A DNA stretch of 64,000 nucleotides from Erpobdella octoculata (taxonomy: Eukaryota > Annelida > Clitellata > Hirudinida > Erpobdellidae), in the NCBI GenBank assembly GCA_963978895.1, contig OZ022242.1, forward strand, positions 4,356,859-4,420,858, read 5' to 3'. The number at the start of each line of letters is the position of its first letter. Within the stretch, counting starts at the first letter, position 1. Made by a program: the position numbers and the translations under genes. Below the pieces are notes generated by a model. It worked only from the letters and a program-made list of their open reading frames with translations, did no database searches and was not told the DNA's origin. Positions 1 to 10,622 of this stretch are shown here, piece after piece.

Positions 1-80
1 AATTACCCTAAGCGTTTAGTTCAATCTCAATGTGATTATGTTGAATCAACTTCTTGTTTTATTTGTTCAACATTTCGGAG

Positions 81-335
81 AACTATATGGTTCAGAAAAT
101 GTAGTTTATAACATACATTGTTAAACACATCTTGCTGGAGATGTGAATGTTCAAGGTGTTTTTCAAAATTTCTCTGGTTTTCCGTTTGAAAACTTTTTAG
201 GAAGCTTAAAAAAATGATCCGAAAAGCAGATCAACCTTTATCTCAGATTGTTCAAAGATGCTCAGAAATGAAACATGACATCAAGTCAATTGGCAATGTT
301 AAGGGTTTCCATAACAAATAAATTGGTTGTCAGGT
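81..335 (+). pseudogene. CACTA-like transposase tail, copy A
   Basis: A decayed reading frame resembles the C-terminal part of invertebrate CACTA/EnSpm-like transposases, with a GFPFENFLGSLKKMIRK motif followed by a proline/leucine/glutamine stretch. An in-frame TAA at about 126 marks it as broken. The whole 255 bp recurs without indels at 2405-2659 (about 10 mismatches). Family assignment is by motif memory only. Bases 1-80 upstream show nothing clear. Confidence 0.6.
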
Positions 336-2370
336 TGACTAATAAAACTGCTGGTATCGATTGGCTTCAAGGTTTTATGAAAAGAAGACCCGGAGTTGTC
401 ACTACGAGCTCCTGAAGCTACTAGTTTCGCTCGAGCAACAGCGTTCAACAGATACACTGTTAGTGAATTTTTCCAGAATCTTCGAGAGATTCTTGAAAGA
501 CATAATTTTGGTCTGCAGAACCTGTACAATGTGGATGAAACTGGGCTCACGACAGTTCAAAAGCCTGTTAAAGTTGTTGCCAGTCGAGGAGCGAAACAAG
601 TTGGAAGGATGACATCACAGGAAAGAGGAACATTAATAACGGTATGCTGTGCTGTAAATGCAATTGGGAATTCCATACCACCTTTGTTTATTTTTCCGTG
701 TGTTCACTTCAAAGAATTCATGATAAGAGATGGTCCTCCGGGTTGTGTGGGATTTGCGAATCCATCTGGTTGGATGAGTTCTGATATTTTTGCGGAATGG
801 TTAAATCATTTCATAAAATACTCAAAAGCTACAATTGACTCACCTACCTTACTGTTATTGGATAACCATGAAAGCCATATTTCAGTTGCAGCCTTAGATA
901 TTGCTAAATCACACGGAAGTACCATGCTCAGTTTTCGACCTCACTGCAGCCATAAGTTGCAGCCTTTGGACAGAACAGTGTATGGACCTCTGAAAAAATA
1001 TTATAATTTAGCTTGCGACAACTGGATGGTCAATAACCCAAGACCAATGACAATATATGACATTGTTCCAATTGTTCGGGAAGCGTATGCTAAAGCTGTT
1101 ACGCAATCCAGTATACAGTCTGGATTCCGAGTCGCTGGCATTCAACCTTACAATCCCGACATTTTTACTGATGATTATTTAGCAGCATCAGTTACAGATC
1201 GTCCTCCGACACCTGCCACAGGAATGGAATGCTGCCTATACAGTAACTGCCACACCCAACAATGTGGAGCCACCACCAATGGTTTTAGTCAGCGATGCAG
1301 AACCCGATCCAATGATTGCATATCCACAAGTTTGTACAAAATTTTTTATAATTTATTTTATAATTGTTTAAAAAATAATTCCCTGCTGCTTAAAATCAAC
1401 TTTTTTTTATACAATCTAGCTACTGTCCAACAGCAAATCTACCATAGATTTTTTTTTAAATAGATTAAATTCTGTTTTTACAGATTGATGTTAACATGCA
1501 TCACTTTGAGACTCCTAGAGCAAGACTATCTAATTTTCCAGTATCACCAGAAGTGTTGAAGCCGTTTCCAAAGGCTGCAGCCCATAGAAGCAATTTAGGA
1601 ATCGGCAACAGAAAACGAGAATTTTAACTGATACTCCAGTTAAAAATGACATTTGTCGTGCAAAAGAAAAAAGTGTAAATAATAAAAAAAATCTAACATC
1701 CGATGCACCAACAACAAAATCAATAATGCATAAAACAAGACCAGTGTCAATTTTAAATTTCAGCAACTCTGATGACGATTTCAATGAAGAATATAAACGC
1801 CGAATGGATAAAAAGAAAACAAAAAAGCTTCAATTACTGATGCATCTGTGGAAAAATTGGAGTTTCTTCCAAAGCTTCAAATTAATGAGAGTAATTATGA
1901 CACAAGCAATGTCCAACCTCAGTTAACAGCAGAAAAAAGCCCTGTTTTGGATTATGACTGTTCATTGTTAAAACCTAATGAATATGTTGTAGTTAGATTC
2001 AAAACAAAAAAGAAAATTATTCACTACATCAGACAAATATTTTCAGAAGATGGTGAATTATTAATAAAGTTTCTAAAAAGGGAGAGGACATCATCATTTA
2101 ATTTCATTTGTGCAAATGATGAACTATTCCAATTTGAAAAGAATGATATTGTTTGTAAACTTCCAGACCCAATTCATCATGGCGGGACTGCTCGAGCCAG
2201 TCGTCACTTGGTCTTTGCAGTAGATTTATCCATTTTTCCTAACATGTGTTGAATTTATATAACTTTAATGATTGTTATTATTAATAAAAACTGTTTTCAT
2301 GTGTTTTTTGAGAGAACTGGATGTGGGATCGTACTGAATTTTACCTAGGATCAATGTGCCCCATGGGGGG
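336..2370 (+). pseudogene. pogo/Tigger-type DDE transposase, degraded
   Basis: The frame 396-1463 carries the DDE_1 superfamily core of pogo transposases. A metal-binding Asp lies in NVDETG (codon at about 534), a second in LLLDNHESH (about 861) and a third in LQPLDRTVYG (about 969). A short upstream piece (GIDWLQGFMKRRP, 351-390) belongs to the same protein but is one base out of frame, so there is a frameshift near 390. After an AG at 1482 a second block (1484-2252) gives the usual basic linker and C-terminal domain, ending in GGTARASRHL and a stop at 2252. A right-end sequence, ATCAATGTGCCCCATGGGG, near 2350-2368 looks like the inverted terminus. The 5' end, including the HTH domains and left terminus, is missing, so the copy is dead. 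Confidence 0.85.
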
Positions 2371-2404
2371 ACCATAGTCTTTTACACCATGTGTTTTAAG
2401 ACGC

Positions 2405-2659
2405 AACTATATGCTTCAGAAAATGTAGTTTATAACATATATTGTTTAACACATCTTGCTGGAGATGTGAATGCTCATGGTGTTTTTCAAAATTTCTCTG
2501 GTTTTCCATTTGAAAACTTTTTAGGAAGCTTAAAAAAATGATCCGAAAAGCAGATCAACCTTTATCTCAGATTGTTCGAAGATGCTCAGAAATGAAACAT
2601 GACATCAAGCCAGTTGGCAATGTCAAGGGTTTCCATAACAAATAAATTGGTTGTCAGGT
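2405..2659 (+). pseudogene. CACTA-like transposase tail, copy B
   Basis: This is the second copy of the 255-bp segment at 81-335, again reading through FENFLGSLKK to a stop. The TAA present in copy A is TTA here, so copy B is the better preserved. It lies immediately right of the pogo terminus and continues uninterrupted into 2660-3046, whereas copy A stops abruptly at the truncated pogo element. Confidence 0.6.
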
Positions 2660-3046
2660 ACCTATTGACTTCTCACATGTTGGTCATCATTACCAAGAGT
2701 TCCATTCAAATGACTACATAATAAAATTGACTGAAACTGATAACTGTTAGAATTGGAAATTATTTTGCTCTAGTACGAAACTTGATATGTGCAAATGATG
2801 AAAATTTCATTGTGTATGAAAAGATTTTAACATCAAAGGAATTTTTTTGATTATCCTTGTTTTTCATCGGATTTGAATATTTTCAAAGTCAGCTGTTTAG
2901 AAGGAGTTTTAAGATATGCGAACTTTAGTGAAAGGAGATTGAGAAATTTGTTAGATTGCCTTATAAAAAAGAATTCATTGTCATTCCATTGTTGCACTTG
3001 TACCAATGAATTACAATAGTATTTAAATATAGAGTTACTGTGACAC
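2660..3046 (+). pseudogene. CACTA-like transposase C-terminal domain, decayed
   Basis: This continues copy B. Broken frames preserve HVGHHYQEFHSNDY and, near 2950-3000, LPYKKEFIVIPLLHLY, both typical of the last domain of the same transposase family. Several stops and frame shifts are present. The last ~125 bp (2924-3046) are duplicated at 4233-4360 on the other side of the hAT fragment. Confidence 0.5.
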
Positions 3047-4225
3047 ATGTTTACTACCAATTTAAAAAAAAAAGCAGACACAGTAGCTGCCGCAGAGGCT
3101 CAAGGATTGAAAAAACGACTTTGTTCAACATCATTTCTTCCTTGTTTGCTGGTAGCTGAAAAGTTGCTTGGGACAGTTCATTCATTTTCTCAAGAACTAC
3201 AAAGCTCATCAATTAATTATTTAGATGCTAAAATGCTGCTTGAATCCACCAGAAATGATTTGATGGCTTTTAGAAGCATTGAAACATGGGATGGTGTAGT
3301 TAAAGAAGCAAGTGAGATAAGAACGCGAATTGGAGTCCCACAAAAGGAGGACAGTGAGAAAAATTGACCGATGCAAGCTAAGAAAATTTCAAAAAAATTG
3401 TCTGAGTATTTTGTTATGTCAACAACAGGTGAAAAAAAAACAATAGAGATGACGAAGACACAAACCTGTAACGACTCAATGCGCATCGCAATCCTTTTTG
3501 CATGTGTTGACAATTTTATAAATGAGCTTGATGCTAGATTTACGAATAACTGTACTGTGCTAAATTGTGTTTCTGCGCTGAGCCCAAGTTCATCTAACTT
3601 TTTGTGCCAGAAAACAATCAGCGAGCTTGTGGGACTATACCCAACTAGTGGTATAGATGCAATGTTGATTCCATCCCAACTGTGCACGGCAAAGTCTTTT
3701 CTACAATCGTTCGAAAAAGGCCCAACTGGCCCAACGTTGAAAACAATCCACGATATTCGAACTCATTTAAGTCGTCTTCCAAATGGTTTTAGTGAGCTCC
3801 TCAAAGTGATCGACCTTGTCCCGACTTTGCGAGTGACTTCTGTTGAGAACGAGCGAATGTTTAGCTGCATGAAGCGCATTAAAACGTACCTCAGAAACAG
3901 ATGTGGAGATCAGCGACTTAGTGATTTATTGGTGATTTCATGCCAACAGGAAGATTCCAAAAATTTAAACGTTGATACAATAATAGATGAATTTAGTCGA
4001 TTGAAAGAAAGACGATATCCATTATTTTAGACTTTTAAAATTTTTGTGTAAATTTATTTTTGTTTCATTTATTTTTTTTGGAAATAAATAAAGCCATCGA
4101 AACAGTTACAGTTTATTTTAAACACAAAATTATTGGATCATTCAATTCTCCTTCATACATTTAAGAAATATAACAAACGGGAAAATTTTGCCCCCCCCCT
4201 GGAAAATGCTGAATTTACGTCCCTG
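3047..4225 (+). pseudogene. hAT transposase fragment with 3' terminus
   Basis: Two consecutive frames (3047-3364 and 3371-4030), separated by one stop, read as the C-terminal half of a hAT transposase of the kind often annotated as zinc-finger MYM-type protein 1-like. The dimerisation motif is clear near the end: TSVENERMFSCMKRIKTYLR, then GDQRLSDLLVISC. A polyadenylation-like AATAAA follows at about 4085. The element seems to end at CCCTG (4225), whose reverse complement CAGGGACGTAAATTC is a plausible hAT terminus. The N-terminal half, with BED finger and first catalytic Asp, and the left terminus are absent. Confidence 0.8.
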
Positions 4226-4360
4226 TGCAAAGTTTAGTGAGAAGGAGATTGAGAAATTTGTTGGATTGCCTTATAAAAAGGAATTCATTGTCATTCCATT
4301 GTTGCACTTGTACCAATGAATTACATTAGTATTTAAATATACAATAGTTACTGTGAACAC
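4226..4360 (+). repeat. direct duplicate of 2924-3046
   Basis: This is a near-identical copy of the CACTA C-terminal segment (LPYKKEFIVIPLLHLY), starting just after the hAT terminus. It differs from the left copy by scattered substitutions and a few short indels. Confidence 0.75.
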
Positions 4361-4377
4361 TTAGATTTATAATTTTT

Positions 4378-4800
4378 TTATAAAATGTTCTGCATCGTGG
4401 AGTTTTCGGAGGAGGGGTCGTCAAAATCAGTTGCAGTTGTTCCTGACATATATGGCTTGACAATGATACATGTGCATGGCCTCCTTACAAGATTGATCGC
4501 TCGAACCGTGCAGCAATAAGAAGAGAGAAACCAAATCCCGAATGGGATAGATATAACTGTGCATTGCTGTACCAATCAAGTAAGATATAATTTCAATTGT
4601 ATTTATGTATTTTATGACCATTTTTTGAAAAAATGAATTACATATTTTATTGAACATTTGGCATGTTTATTGTAATGACAGGCTCATAGGATAAAGCCCG
4701 AAGAAAATTGAAAAAAGCAGAGAACATGTCCAATTTGGAAACATCTACAAATGAAGACGACCCTTCCACCAGGCTTAGGTACATTTATGCACATCTTAGA
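4378..4800 (+). pseudogene. transposon-associated N-terminal exons
   Basis: Forward frames give MFCIVEFSEEG, then NDTCAWPPYK and REKPNPEWDRYNC, and after a small gap DKARRKLKKAENMSNLET. This order is the N-terminal module seen in many invertebrate multicopy genes associated with transposons. The frame is interrupted more than once. Whether it belonged to the transposase that follows is inference. Confidence 0.5.
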
Positions 4801-4869
4801 ATAAGTCTTGTCTCCTGCTTTGTTTTAGATTACAAGCACCTAGTATGTTTTGGTGTCATCATAAAATTA

Positions 4870-5192
4870 ATATGGCTTTGGTTGAAAGGCTTTTCGAAAA
4901 CAAGAATCAGTCAAAATCATGTCAAGATGATGGAACAAAAAATACCTTCATATTTCAACAGAAACCCCCAATCAATGCTTGAATGGCAGAGGTGGAAAGC
5001 AATAGCAATTCAACAGCTGCTGTTACATACAGGACCATATTTATTGTCTGGGGTTTTGCCATTGAACCTACACCAGAATTTTTTGAAGTTACATTTTAGC
5101 ATTTACTTACTATTAGATAATAAGAAAGCTGTGCAACATAATGAGTATATTAAGGCATCGTTGAAGGCTTTTATAGAAGAATTTATAGAGAT
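4870..5192 (+). pseudogene. CACTA-like transposase core, 5' of gypsy insertion
   Basis: The frame 4708-5244 contains QRWKAIAIQQLLLHTGPYLL, then LPLNLHQNFLKLHFSIYLLL. This is the conserved block before the FENYLG tail in CACTA-like transposases. The frame is cut at FIEEFIEI by the gypsy element starting at 5193 and resumes with LYGEES just after 6480. The LTR element therefore inserted into this transposase gene. Confidence 0.65.
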
Positions 5193-5384
5193 TGTAGGAC
5201 CGCACATCCCTGCTCACGTGGGATGTCGTGTCCCCTATAAATAGATTACGGTTTTCGATACACTTTCTTTTCTCTTCTCGTCGTTGTATAATTCATCGTA
5301 TCTCGTGTTTTAAATTACATTGTATAGAACTCCTTCGAGTTGTGTTGTACATTTATATTTCTTGTAGTTCACGCTTTCGCTACA
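5193..5384 (+). repeat. 5' LTR
   Basis: This 192-bp repeat has TG...CA ends. A TATAAATAG motif about 43 bp from the start could act as the retroelement TATA box. It is nearly identical to the 3' LTR, implying a recent insertion. Confidence 0.92.
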
Positions 5385-5387
5385 AAT

Positions 5388-5403
5388 TGGTGACCCCGAC
5401 GTG
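5388..5403 (+). promoter_or_regulatory. tRNA primer binding site
   Basis: TGGTGACCCCGACGTG lies 3 bp after the 5' LTR. It matches the usual TGGYGACCCCGACGTG primer site of gypsy-group elements. The priming tRNA was not determined. Confidence 0.8.
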
Positions 5404-5409
5404 ATTCGA

Positions 5410-5823
5410 ATGGACGATCTAATACAATTAACAGCAACATCGATGGAGGAGACGGGGGTCGAGGCGACACATGTTAACTCACTAAGTTTACCGCCGTTTT
5501 TCACCACCAATCCAAGGTTGTGGTTTTGCCACGTGGAAGCGATCTTCCACACACGACGAGTGTCATCTGAAATGACGAAATATTCGTATGTTGTGGAACA
5601 CATTCCATTCCACATTGCCGAGCAGGTACAGGACCTACTGATCAACGTCCCGCAAGCTTCTCCCTACTCTGAATTAAAGGAAGCGATCCTACAAAGATGC
5701 GGCCAGTCAGAACCGACCATGTTGAGAGCCTTGTTTAACTACGTTCAACCAGATGAGAAACATCAAGGCAGAGCAACCAAGGGAACAGCAAGCGAGAATT
5801 TACATGCCGAAGGACCTGCTTAG
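5410..5823 (+). CDS. gypsy gag fragment (DUF7041-like)
   Basis: The ATG at 5410 opens a 137-codon frame with LPPFFTTNPRLWFCHVEAIF and a following helix-rich stretch ending in ILQRCGQSE. This is the gag N-terminal region seen in gypsy elements of many invertebrates. It breaks off at a deletion near 5820, before the zinc knuckle, so it is a remnant. An in-frame GTG at 5401 is not needed as a start. Confidence 0.8.
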   Translation: MDDLIQLTATSMEETGVEATHVNSLSLPPFFTTNPRLWFCHVEAIFHTRRVSSEMTKYSYVVEHIPFHIAEQVQDLLINVPQASPYSELKEAILQRCGQSEPTMLRALFNYVQPDEKHQGRATKGTASENLHAEGPA

Positions 5824-6226
5824 CACTCCGGAAGTTTTCGTTCGAGTGGACTCGTATAGACAACCGCTTTAGTCTCAATACGAAGGTCCTTACGTCGTTC
5901 TTGAGAGAAAAGCAAAATATTTTGTCTTAGAGAAGAACGGGCGTAGAGACACCGTCTCAGTCGACAGGCTCAAACCCGCATTCCTTTCGAATGCTGGCAC
6001 CACCAGCAATACACGAGCAGCACCCACCATTCCAGTTCTCAATCCGCCAACAACGACGAATACAAGCAACACACGAGCAGCACCCAGCATTCCAGTCCTC
6101 AATCTGCCAACAACGACCACTACCAGCTCATCGGACATCCCGAATACTCAACAGCCACCCCCGATCCACACAAGGTCCGGCACAAGGGTTCATTGGCCAA
6201 AGAATTTGACGGATTACACAGCTTGA
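5824..6226 (+). pseudogene. gypsy pol C-terminus (integrase tail)
   Basis: In another frame from gag, the sequence reads YEGPYVVLERKAKYFVLE and VDRLKPAF, the C-terminal DNA-binding part of integrase that precedes the 3' LTR. A Thr/Pro-rich tail contains a ~60-bp tandem duplication (about 5995-6115) and ends in TGA at 6224-6226. One in-frame TAG at about 5870 breaks it. Confidence 0.8.
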
Positions 6227-6288
6227 CTTTTTTTTTTAAAGGACTTTTTTTTTTCTCCTTTCGCCAGTGCTCTCTGGTGGGGGAGTAT

Positions 6289-6480
6289 TGTAGGACCGCA
6301 CATCCCTGCTCACGTGGGATGTCGCGTCCCCTATAAATAGATTACGGTTTTCGATACACTTTCTTTTCTCTTCTCGTCGTTGTATAATTCATCGTATCTC
6401 GTGTTTTAAATTACATTGTATAGAACTCCTTCGAGTTGTGTTGTACATTTATATTTCTTGTAGTTCACGCTTTCGCTACA
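6289..6480 (+). repeat. 3' LTR
   Basis: This is the second copy of the 192-bp LTR, immediately preceded by a G-rich polypurine tract. Confidence 0.92.
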
Positions 6481-6650
6481 AGCTATATGGTGAAGAAAGT
6501 TGTGTTTACAAATTTACAATGTTTATAACCTGATCCATATTCTAGATGATGCTCTAAAATTTGGGTCATTAGATAATGTGTCATGTTTTTCATATGAAAG
6601 CTGTTTAGGTAAAATTAAAAATTATACCAGGAAAGGAAGCTATCCATTGC
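6481..6650 (+). pseudogene. CACTA-like transposase, 3' of gypsy insertion
   Basis: The frame resumes with LYGEESCVYK and, after a one-base shift, ILDDALKFGSLDNVS and SYESCLGKIKNYTRK. It aligns with the tail in 81-335 and 2405-2659 but is more diverged, so it belongs to another copy. It completes the gene interrupted at 5192. Confidence 0.65.
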
Positions 6651-7130
6651 AATAAAGACGTAGTAGAGTTCTTGAAGAGCACACTTTTAATGCTGAAATT
6701 TTAATTGATGCAGATTTCCTTGGTCACTTGCTGATTTATCGGCCACCGACAAAAAACCTATCGTGGTTATCTTGGATGGTAAAAATGCTGACAGTTTCTC
6801 AAAAAATAACTTGGAAAACATATAAATGCCAAAGACTCTACGAAACTGTACTTAAATTTCCTTACAGTTATTTATTTTTACTTCTTCAGATGACTATAGT
6901 AAGGCTCTAAGGAAATTAAATAAAGATCTTGAAAATCTCAAAAAGTAAGCATAAGAGTTTACATTTACATGTTGATATTAGGATTAATAAATTCTGTTAA
7001 ATTTGAATGCCAAAAGATGTTTGAGAAAAGAAATGATCATATAATATAATATCATATATATAATATCATATATGCCTTCGGCATATATTTTGGAAGGCAT
7101 GTGTTTCTTACATCGGTTATCTCAGACACT
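6651..7130. other. unassigned AT-rich sequence
   Basis: No convincing gene was seen. Short frames are present without recognisable motifs. An ATATAATATCATATATA tract lies near 7040-7075. Confidence 0.4.
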
Positions 7131-7900
7131 GTTAACATTTGGGGATGCTGCCGAGTGACTACTGCGAATGATTCTTCGTGAAAGTGGCGATTGCAAGCAA
7201 ATTGATGTGGTGTTTGATGTTTACCGAGACCAAGAAACAGCACAATTTGGTAAATATCTTGCAGTTGAATATGCTTCTAGGTCAAAGATGTGGGCATTGT
7301 GTCATAGAATTAGTCTCAGAGTTCACCACAATATGCATTTAGAGGCCATGCATAGATTATTAAAAATGTTCATTTACAGGTACATTTCTGTTTTAGAATA
7401 AAAAACCACTATAAGTACATATCCTTTTTAACAGGGAAGAAAAGTTAATATATATGGATAATAGTATTCATGTGATAATGAGGTTTATACATTGCAAGCG
7501 ATTGGATCGTTTCACCAAAATTCATAAAAGTAAATGGACATGGCATGTTGCAAGGAAGTTGAAGAAAATTTTGTCTATTCAGTGCGAGAAATATTCATTA
7601 TTCCGTAGTTCGGTGCTCATGCTTGCCGCACAAAGATGGAGCTTGCACTCTGAAATGTTCTGAGTGCAACATTTGTGTGCATTCTTTCAATTGTTCCTGT
7701 TCGAAAAGTAGATTGCCTAACACAATATGCATTTAGTGATGCGAGTTTATGGAGCTAAAATCAATAGTCACAATGATGTGGAAACAAGATGAAAACGCAG
7801 AGATATTGATGTTTCAGAAGAAGATGAAACCCAAGCAATTATACAAAAAATTAAAAATAACAATTCTCAAGACAGTCTAGCAGAAGCAACATCGCAAATG
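7131..7900 (+). pseudogene. MULE-type transposase, C-terminal half
   Basis: The frame 7168-7401 ends with VHHNMHLEAMHRLLK, the conserved block after the last catalytic region in a MULE-like transposase family. A second frame (7454-7663) continues with KRLDRFTKIHKSKWTWHV. Shifted by one frame, a cysteine-rich segment (LKCSECNICVHSFNCSCSKS, 7650-7720) resembles the SWIM-like finger of these proteins. The matching N-terminal half occurs at 12001-12290, downstream rather than upstream, so copies are rearranged or unrelated. Confidence 0.65.
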
Positions 7901-8094
7901 CACACACTGGTTGCAACTGTGCTCCAGCTAAGATATTATCTTCTTAAAACAAGAACTGTAGTTGATACCCTGGAAAAACTGAAGTCTGTTTTAAGTATAC
8001 CAGCTGTAACTTATCCAGAAGTCACGACAAAACTTACATTCAAAGTGAATTGTGCTGAACTTTTGCTATATAACTACGAGTTTCCGTCTTCAAA

Positions 8095-8640
8095 CATTCT
8101 ACAGGACTATTTCACTACAAAAATTGAGAATATTCGACATGCAACATCCGGAGCTCCTCCTCCAAATTTTCGGCAACGACCGGTGCCTGTTAGAGCATTG
8201 GAGGGTTTTACACTGGTGACCCCCGAGGCAATCGAGGTCCTTCTTGGTCAAATGTCTTCCAGTAGCTGTGCGCTGGACCCCATACCTTCTTGGATCATTA
8301 AAAGGATCCCGAGTGCTTTTTCACTTATTCTGGCTCGTCTTGTCAACGCGTCCATCTCCTCATCACAACTTCCTACATCTCAAAAAAAGGCAATAATTTT
8401 TCCAAAGCTTAAGAAGACGACACTTGATCCTGACGATCCAAAAAATTATCGACCAATCTCTAATCTCTCATTTGTTTCAAAACTTATTGAACGAGTCATA
8501 TATGTTCAACTCCTTACACACATTGAAGTAAATGGTTTACTTCCTCCAATTCAATCTGGCTTTCGCCGCTTTCACTCAACAGAATCAGCGATCCTGAAAA
8601 TCTATAACGATGCCCTCCATGCACTCGACCAAGATATATA
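8095..8640 (+). pseudogene. L2/CR1-type LINE reverse transcriptase, 5' part
   Basis: The frame has the linker and fingers of an L2/CR1 reverse transcriptase: CALDPIPSWIIKRIP, QKKAIIFPKLKK, DPKNYRPISNLSFVSKLIER and QSGFRRFHSTESAILKI. It stops before the palm motifs (FxDF, FADD), at the junction with the mariner repeat at 8633. The downstream part of such an element lies at 10623-11175, so this may be one element split and rearranged. Confidence 0.85.
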
Positions 8641-8920
8641 AATAAATAAATAACGTGGTCACACGTCGGCTATTGATGAGCCACGCCCAGGTGCCCCAAA
8701 AACGGCTACCACGGAGAATAACATAACAAAAATCCACTATTTCATATTGGCAGACCGCCGATTGAAGGCGCGCGAGATAGCTGAACAGTAGGCATCTCAA
8801 ATGACCGTGTGGGTCATATACTGCAAATTTTGGGCATGTTCTGTGTTTCGTTCTTGCGTTGCATACTCTGTATAATGTAATTTACAACAGACAGCATACA
8901 GTAAACTATTGCAAGATAAT
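8633..8920 (+). repeat. mariner transposase fragment, copy 1
   Basis: After an ATATAAATAAATAAATAA stretch, frames on + read IDEPRPGAPKTATTENNIT and ADRRLKAREIAEQ, then GISNDRVGHILQ, all typical of the HTH region of mariner transposases. Reading frames are broken. The 288-bp block recurs at 11163-11450 with about four mismatches. Confidence 0.75.
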
Positions 8921-9136
8921 ACCGCCGGGGATATAGCAGTGACCCTCACAAAATGCATTTTAAAAAATATATAAAAATGCAAAAAAACTCAGATTACTTA
9001 TTTTCAACAGGACGATATGGATGTAGAAAGACAACTAAACCAAACATCAAAGCCAGGCGATTACACCATCTTGGAGATTGTCTTTCCAGAGCACCTGCTT
9101 CGTGATGTAACATTCCATCTTTCTAATACTTTAGTT
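8921..9136. other. sequence left of the hAT insertion
   Basis: A short frame around 9015-9136 (DVTFHLSNTL) continues across the hAT insertion into VDAKLVPSDATVQIVG at 10438-10490. It was one frame before the element landed. Family not recognised. Confidence 0.4.
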
Positions 9137-10429
9137 CAGGGCTGCACAACCTCCGGCCCGCTAACGTGTTTTGTCCGGCCCGCGGGATAATTTTGTTAAA
9201 CACATAAATCTGGCCCGCGAGCCAAATTCGTTTTCAAAAAATTTGAAACATACTTATTTTTATAATACTCGTTAGTGCATCTATCGACTTTTAGTGCAGC
9301 ACATCCCTACAGACTGGAGGGGTGGCTATAAATAGAATCGAACTCTGTCGGCCGCCATTATTATAATTGCTATTCATTGTTCGGTTTCCATTGATCTCCC
9401 GGTTTTCGTGTTGATTTTGCTTTGTTGAATTACGTTCAGAAATTGAGACATTTCTAAATGAGAAAGGTAGAGAAACTGCTGTATTTGCTGATAAGACATG
9501 GCTTTCTGACTTGGCCTTTCTTACAGACATCACAAGTCATAATTTAGATACTGTCAATAAACGTCTGCAAGGTAAAAGTCAATTCATTTTTGATATGTTT
9601 AAAGACTTGCAAGTTTTTCAATTGAAACTCCAGCTTTTCCAGTCTCAGCTGCAGTCAGGGAATCTTGTCCACTTTGAGATGTGCCAACTTTTTAAGCAGG
9701 AATACCAATGTAAATTTTTAGCACATCATGAGTCAATTGCAACATTAAAGAAGGAATTTGAAAAGTAAAGAATTGTTTAATTTTATGTGTGATCCCTACG
9801 GCTGTACAGTGGACGAATTTCCTGGTGAATATCAGTTAGAGATCATCGACCTTCAGTGATTTGAAAGCGGCTTTTTAAAGACAATGACATTTTGAACTTA
9901 TTCAGATATCTTTGTCCAAACAAATACGGCAGAATAAAGGACATGGCTTTAAAGTTGTTTTCAATGTTTGGGAGTACGTATTTGTGTCAGCAGACTTTTT
10001 CTATCATGAATTTGAATAAAACCGTTTGAGATCGAGCTTGACTGATGGCAATCTCACTGCCACTTTAAAGGTTGCAACTACTGAACTAGAGCCAAACATT
10101 GAAAAAAATAATAAAAAACATTCAGTCGCAACCATCACATTAGAATGGTTTCTATTCATGATTGGACTCAGCTAGATTTTGTTGATTGCAAAATAAAAAA
10201 ATTAAAAAAAACTGGTTTTCATTTCTTTGTAACTCACTTTGATACTTTCTTACAGTAGTAAGACATGTAGTTCATTTACAGTTTTTGTATATTAGCTGTT
10301 AATATTTAACGTAAATTCATATACTAGTATATTTAGTTTGTTATTATAAAACGTGAATTTTTTCCGGCCCTCGAGCTATCTGAGAACATACAATTCGGCC
10401 CTCGGCCTCAAAAAGGTTGTGCACCCCTG
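9137..10429 (+). mobile_element. hAT element, GTF2I/EPM2AIP1-like transposase remnant
   Basis: The element starts CAGGGCTGCACAACCT and ends with the inverted AGGTTGTGCACCCCTG. It is flanked by a perfect 8-bp target duplication, CTTTAGTT (9129-9136 and 10430-10437). Inside, 9430-9766 encodes a hAT transposase segment (WLSDLAFLTDITSHN, KRLQGKSQFIFDMF), followed by broken frames with the dimerisation region (MALKLFSMFGSTYLC-like, 9940-9990). It resembles the hAT family captured in vertebrate GTF2IRD2. At 1,293 bp it is a deleted, decayed copy. Confidence 0.9.
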
Positions 10430-10437
10430 CTTTAGTT

Positions 10438-10622
10438 GATGCAAAGCTCGTGCCGTCTGACGCAACTGTCCAAATCGTCGGAAATCTGCATTACCACTAA
10501 ATGTTCTACAAGTTTCCCAGCAATATCAAAGCCCTGTTTGTATTTTGAAATCAGTGATATTTTTTATTGTATTCGTTAATAATAATGAAAAAAGAACTAT
10601 AATAAATTTTTTTTTATTTTTC
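10438..10622. other. sequence right of the hAT insertion
   Basis: This holds the remainder of the frame interrupted by the hAT element, then AT-rich sequence with no recognised content. Confidence 0.4.

Larger units (their letters stand above)
5193..6480 (+). mobile_element. gypsy/Ty3 LTR retrotransposon, internally deleted
   Basis: Two 192-bp LTRs (5193-5384 and 6289-6480) begin TGTAGGACCGC and end GCTACA. They differ at one position seen by eye (T at 5229, C at 6325). A primer binding site (5388-5403), a gag fragment (5410-5823), the end of the pol frame and a purine-rich tract (GGTGGGGGAGTAT) before the 3' LTR are present. Protease, reverse transcriptase, RNase H and most of integrase are gone, so this is a non-autonomous deletion derivative. 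No clear target duplication was found: flanks are GAGAT and AGCTA. Confidence 0.92.

Noticed and set aside
5193..5384. Target site duplication of the gypsy element
   Set aside because: Flanking pentamers GAGAT and AGCTA differ; no convincing duplication at any length tried.
8585..8982. Minus-strand open frames in the mariner block
   Set aside because: The plus-strand frames match mariner motifs; the minus frames are shadows.
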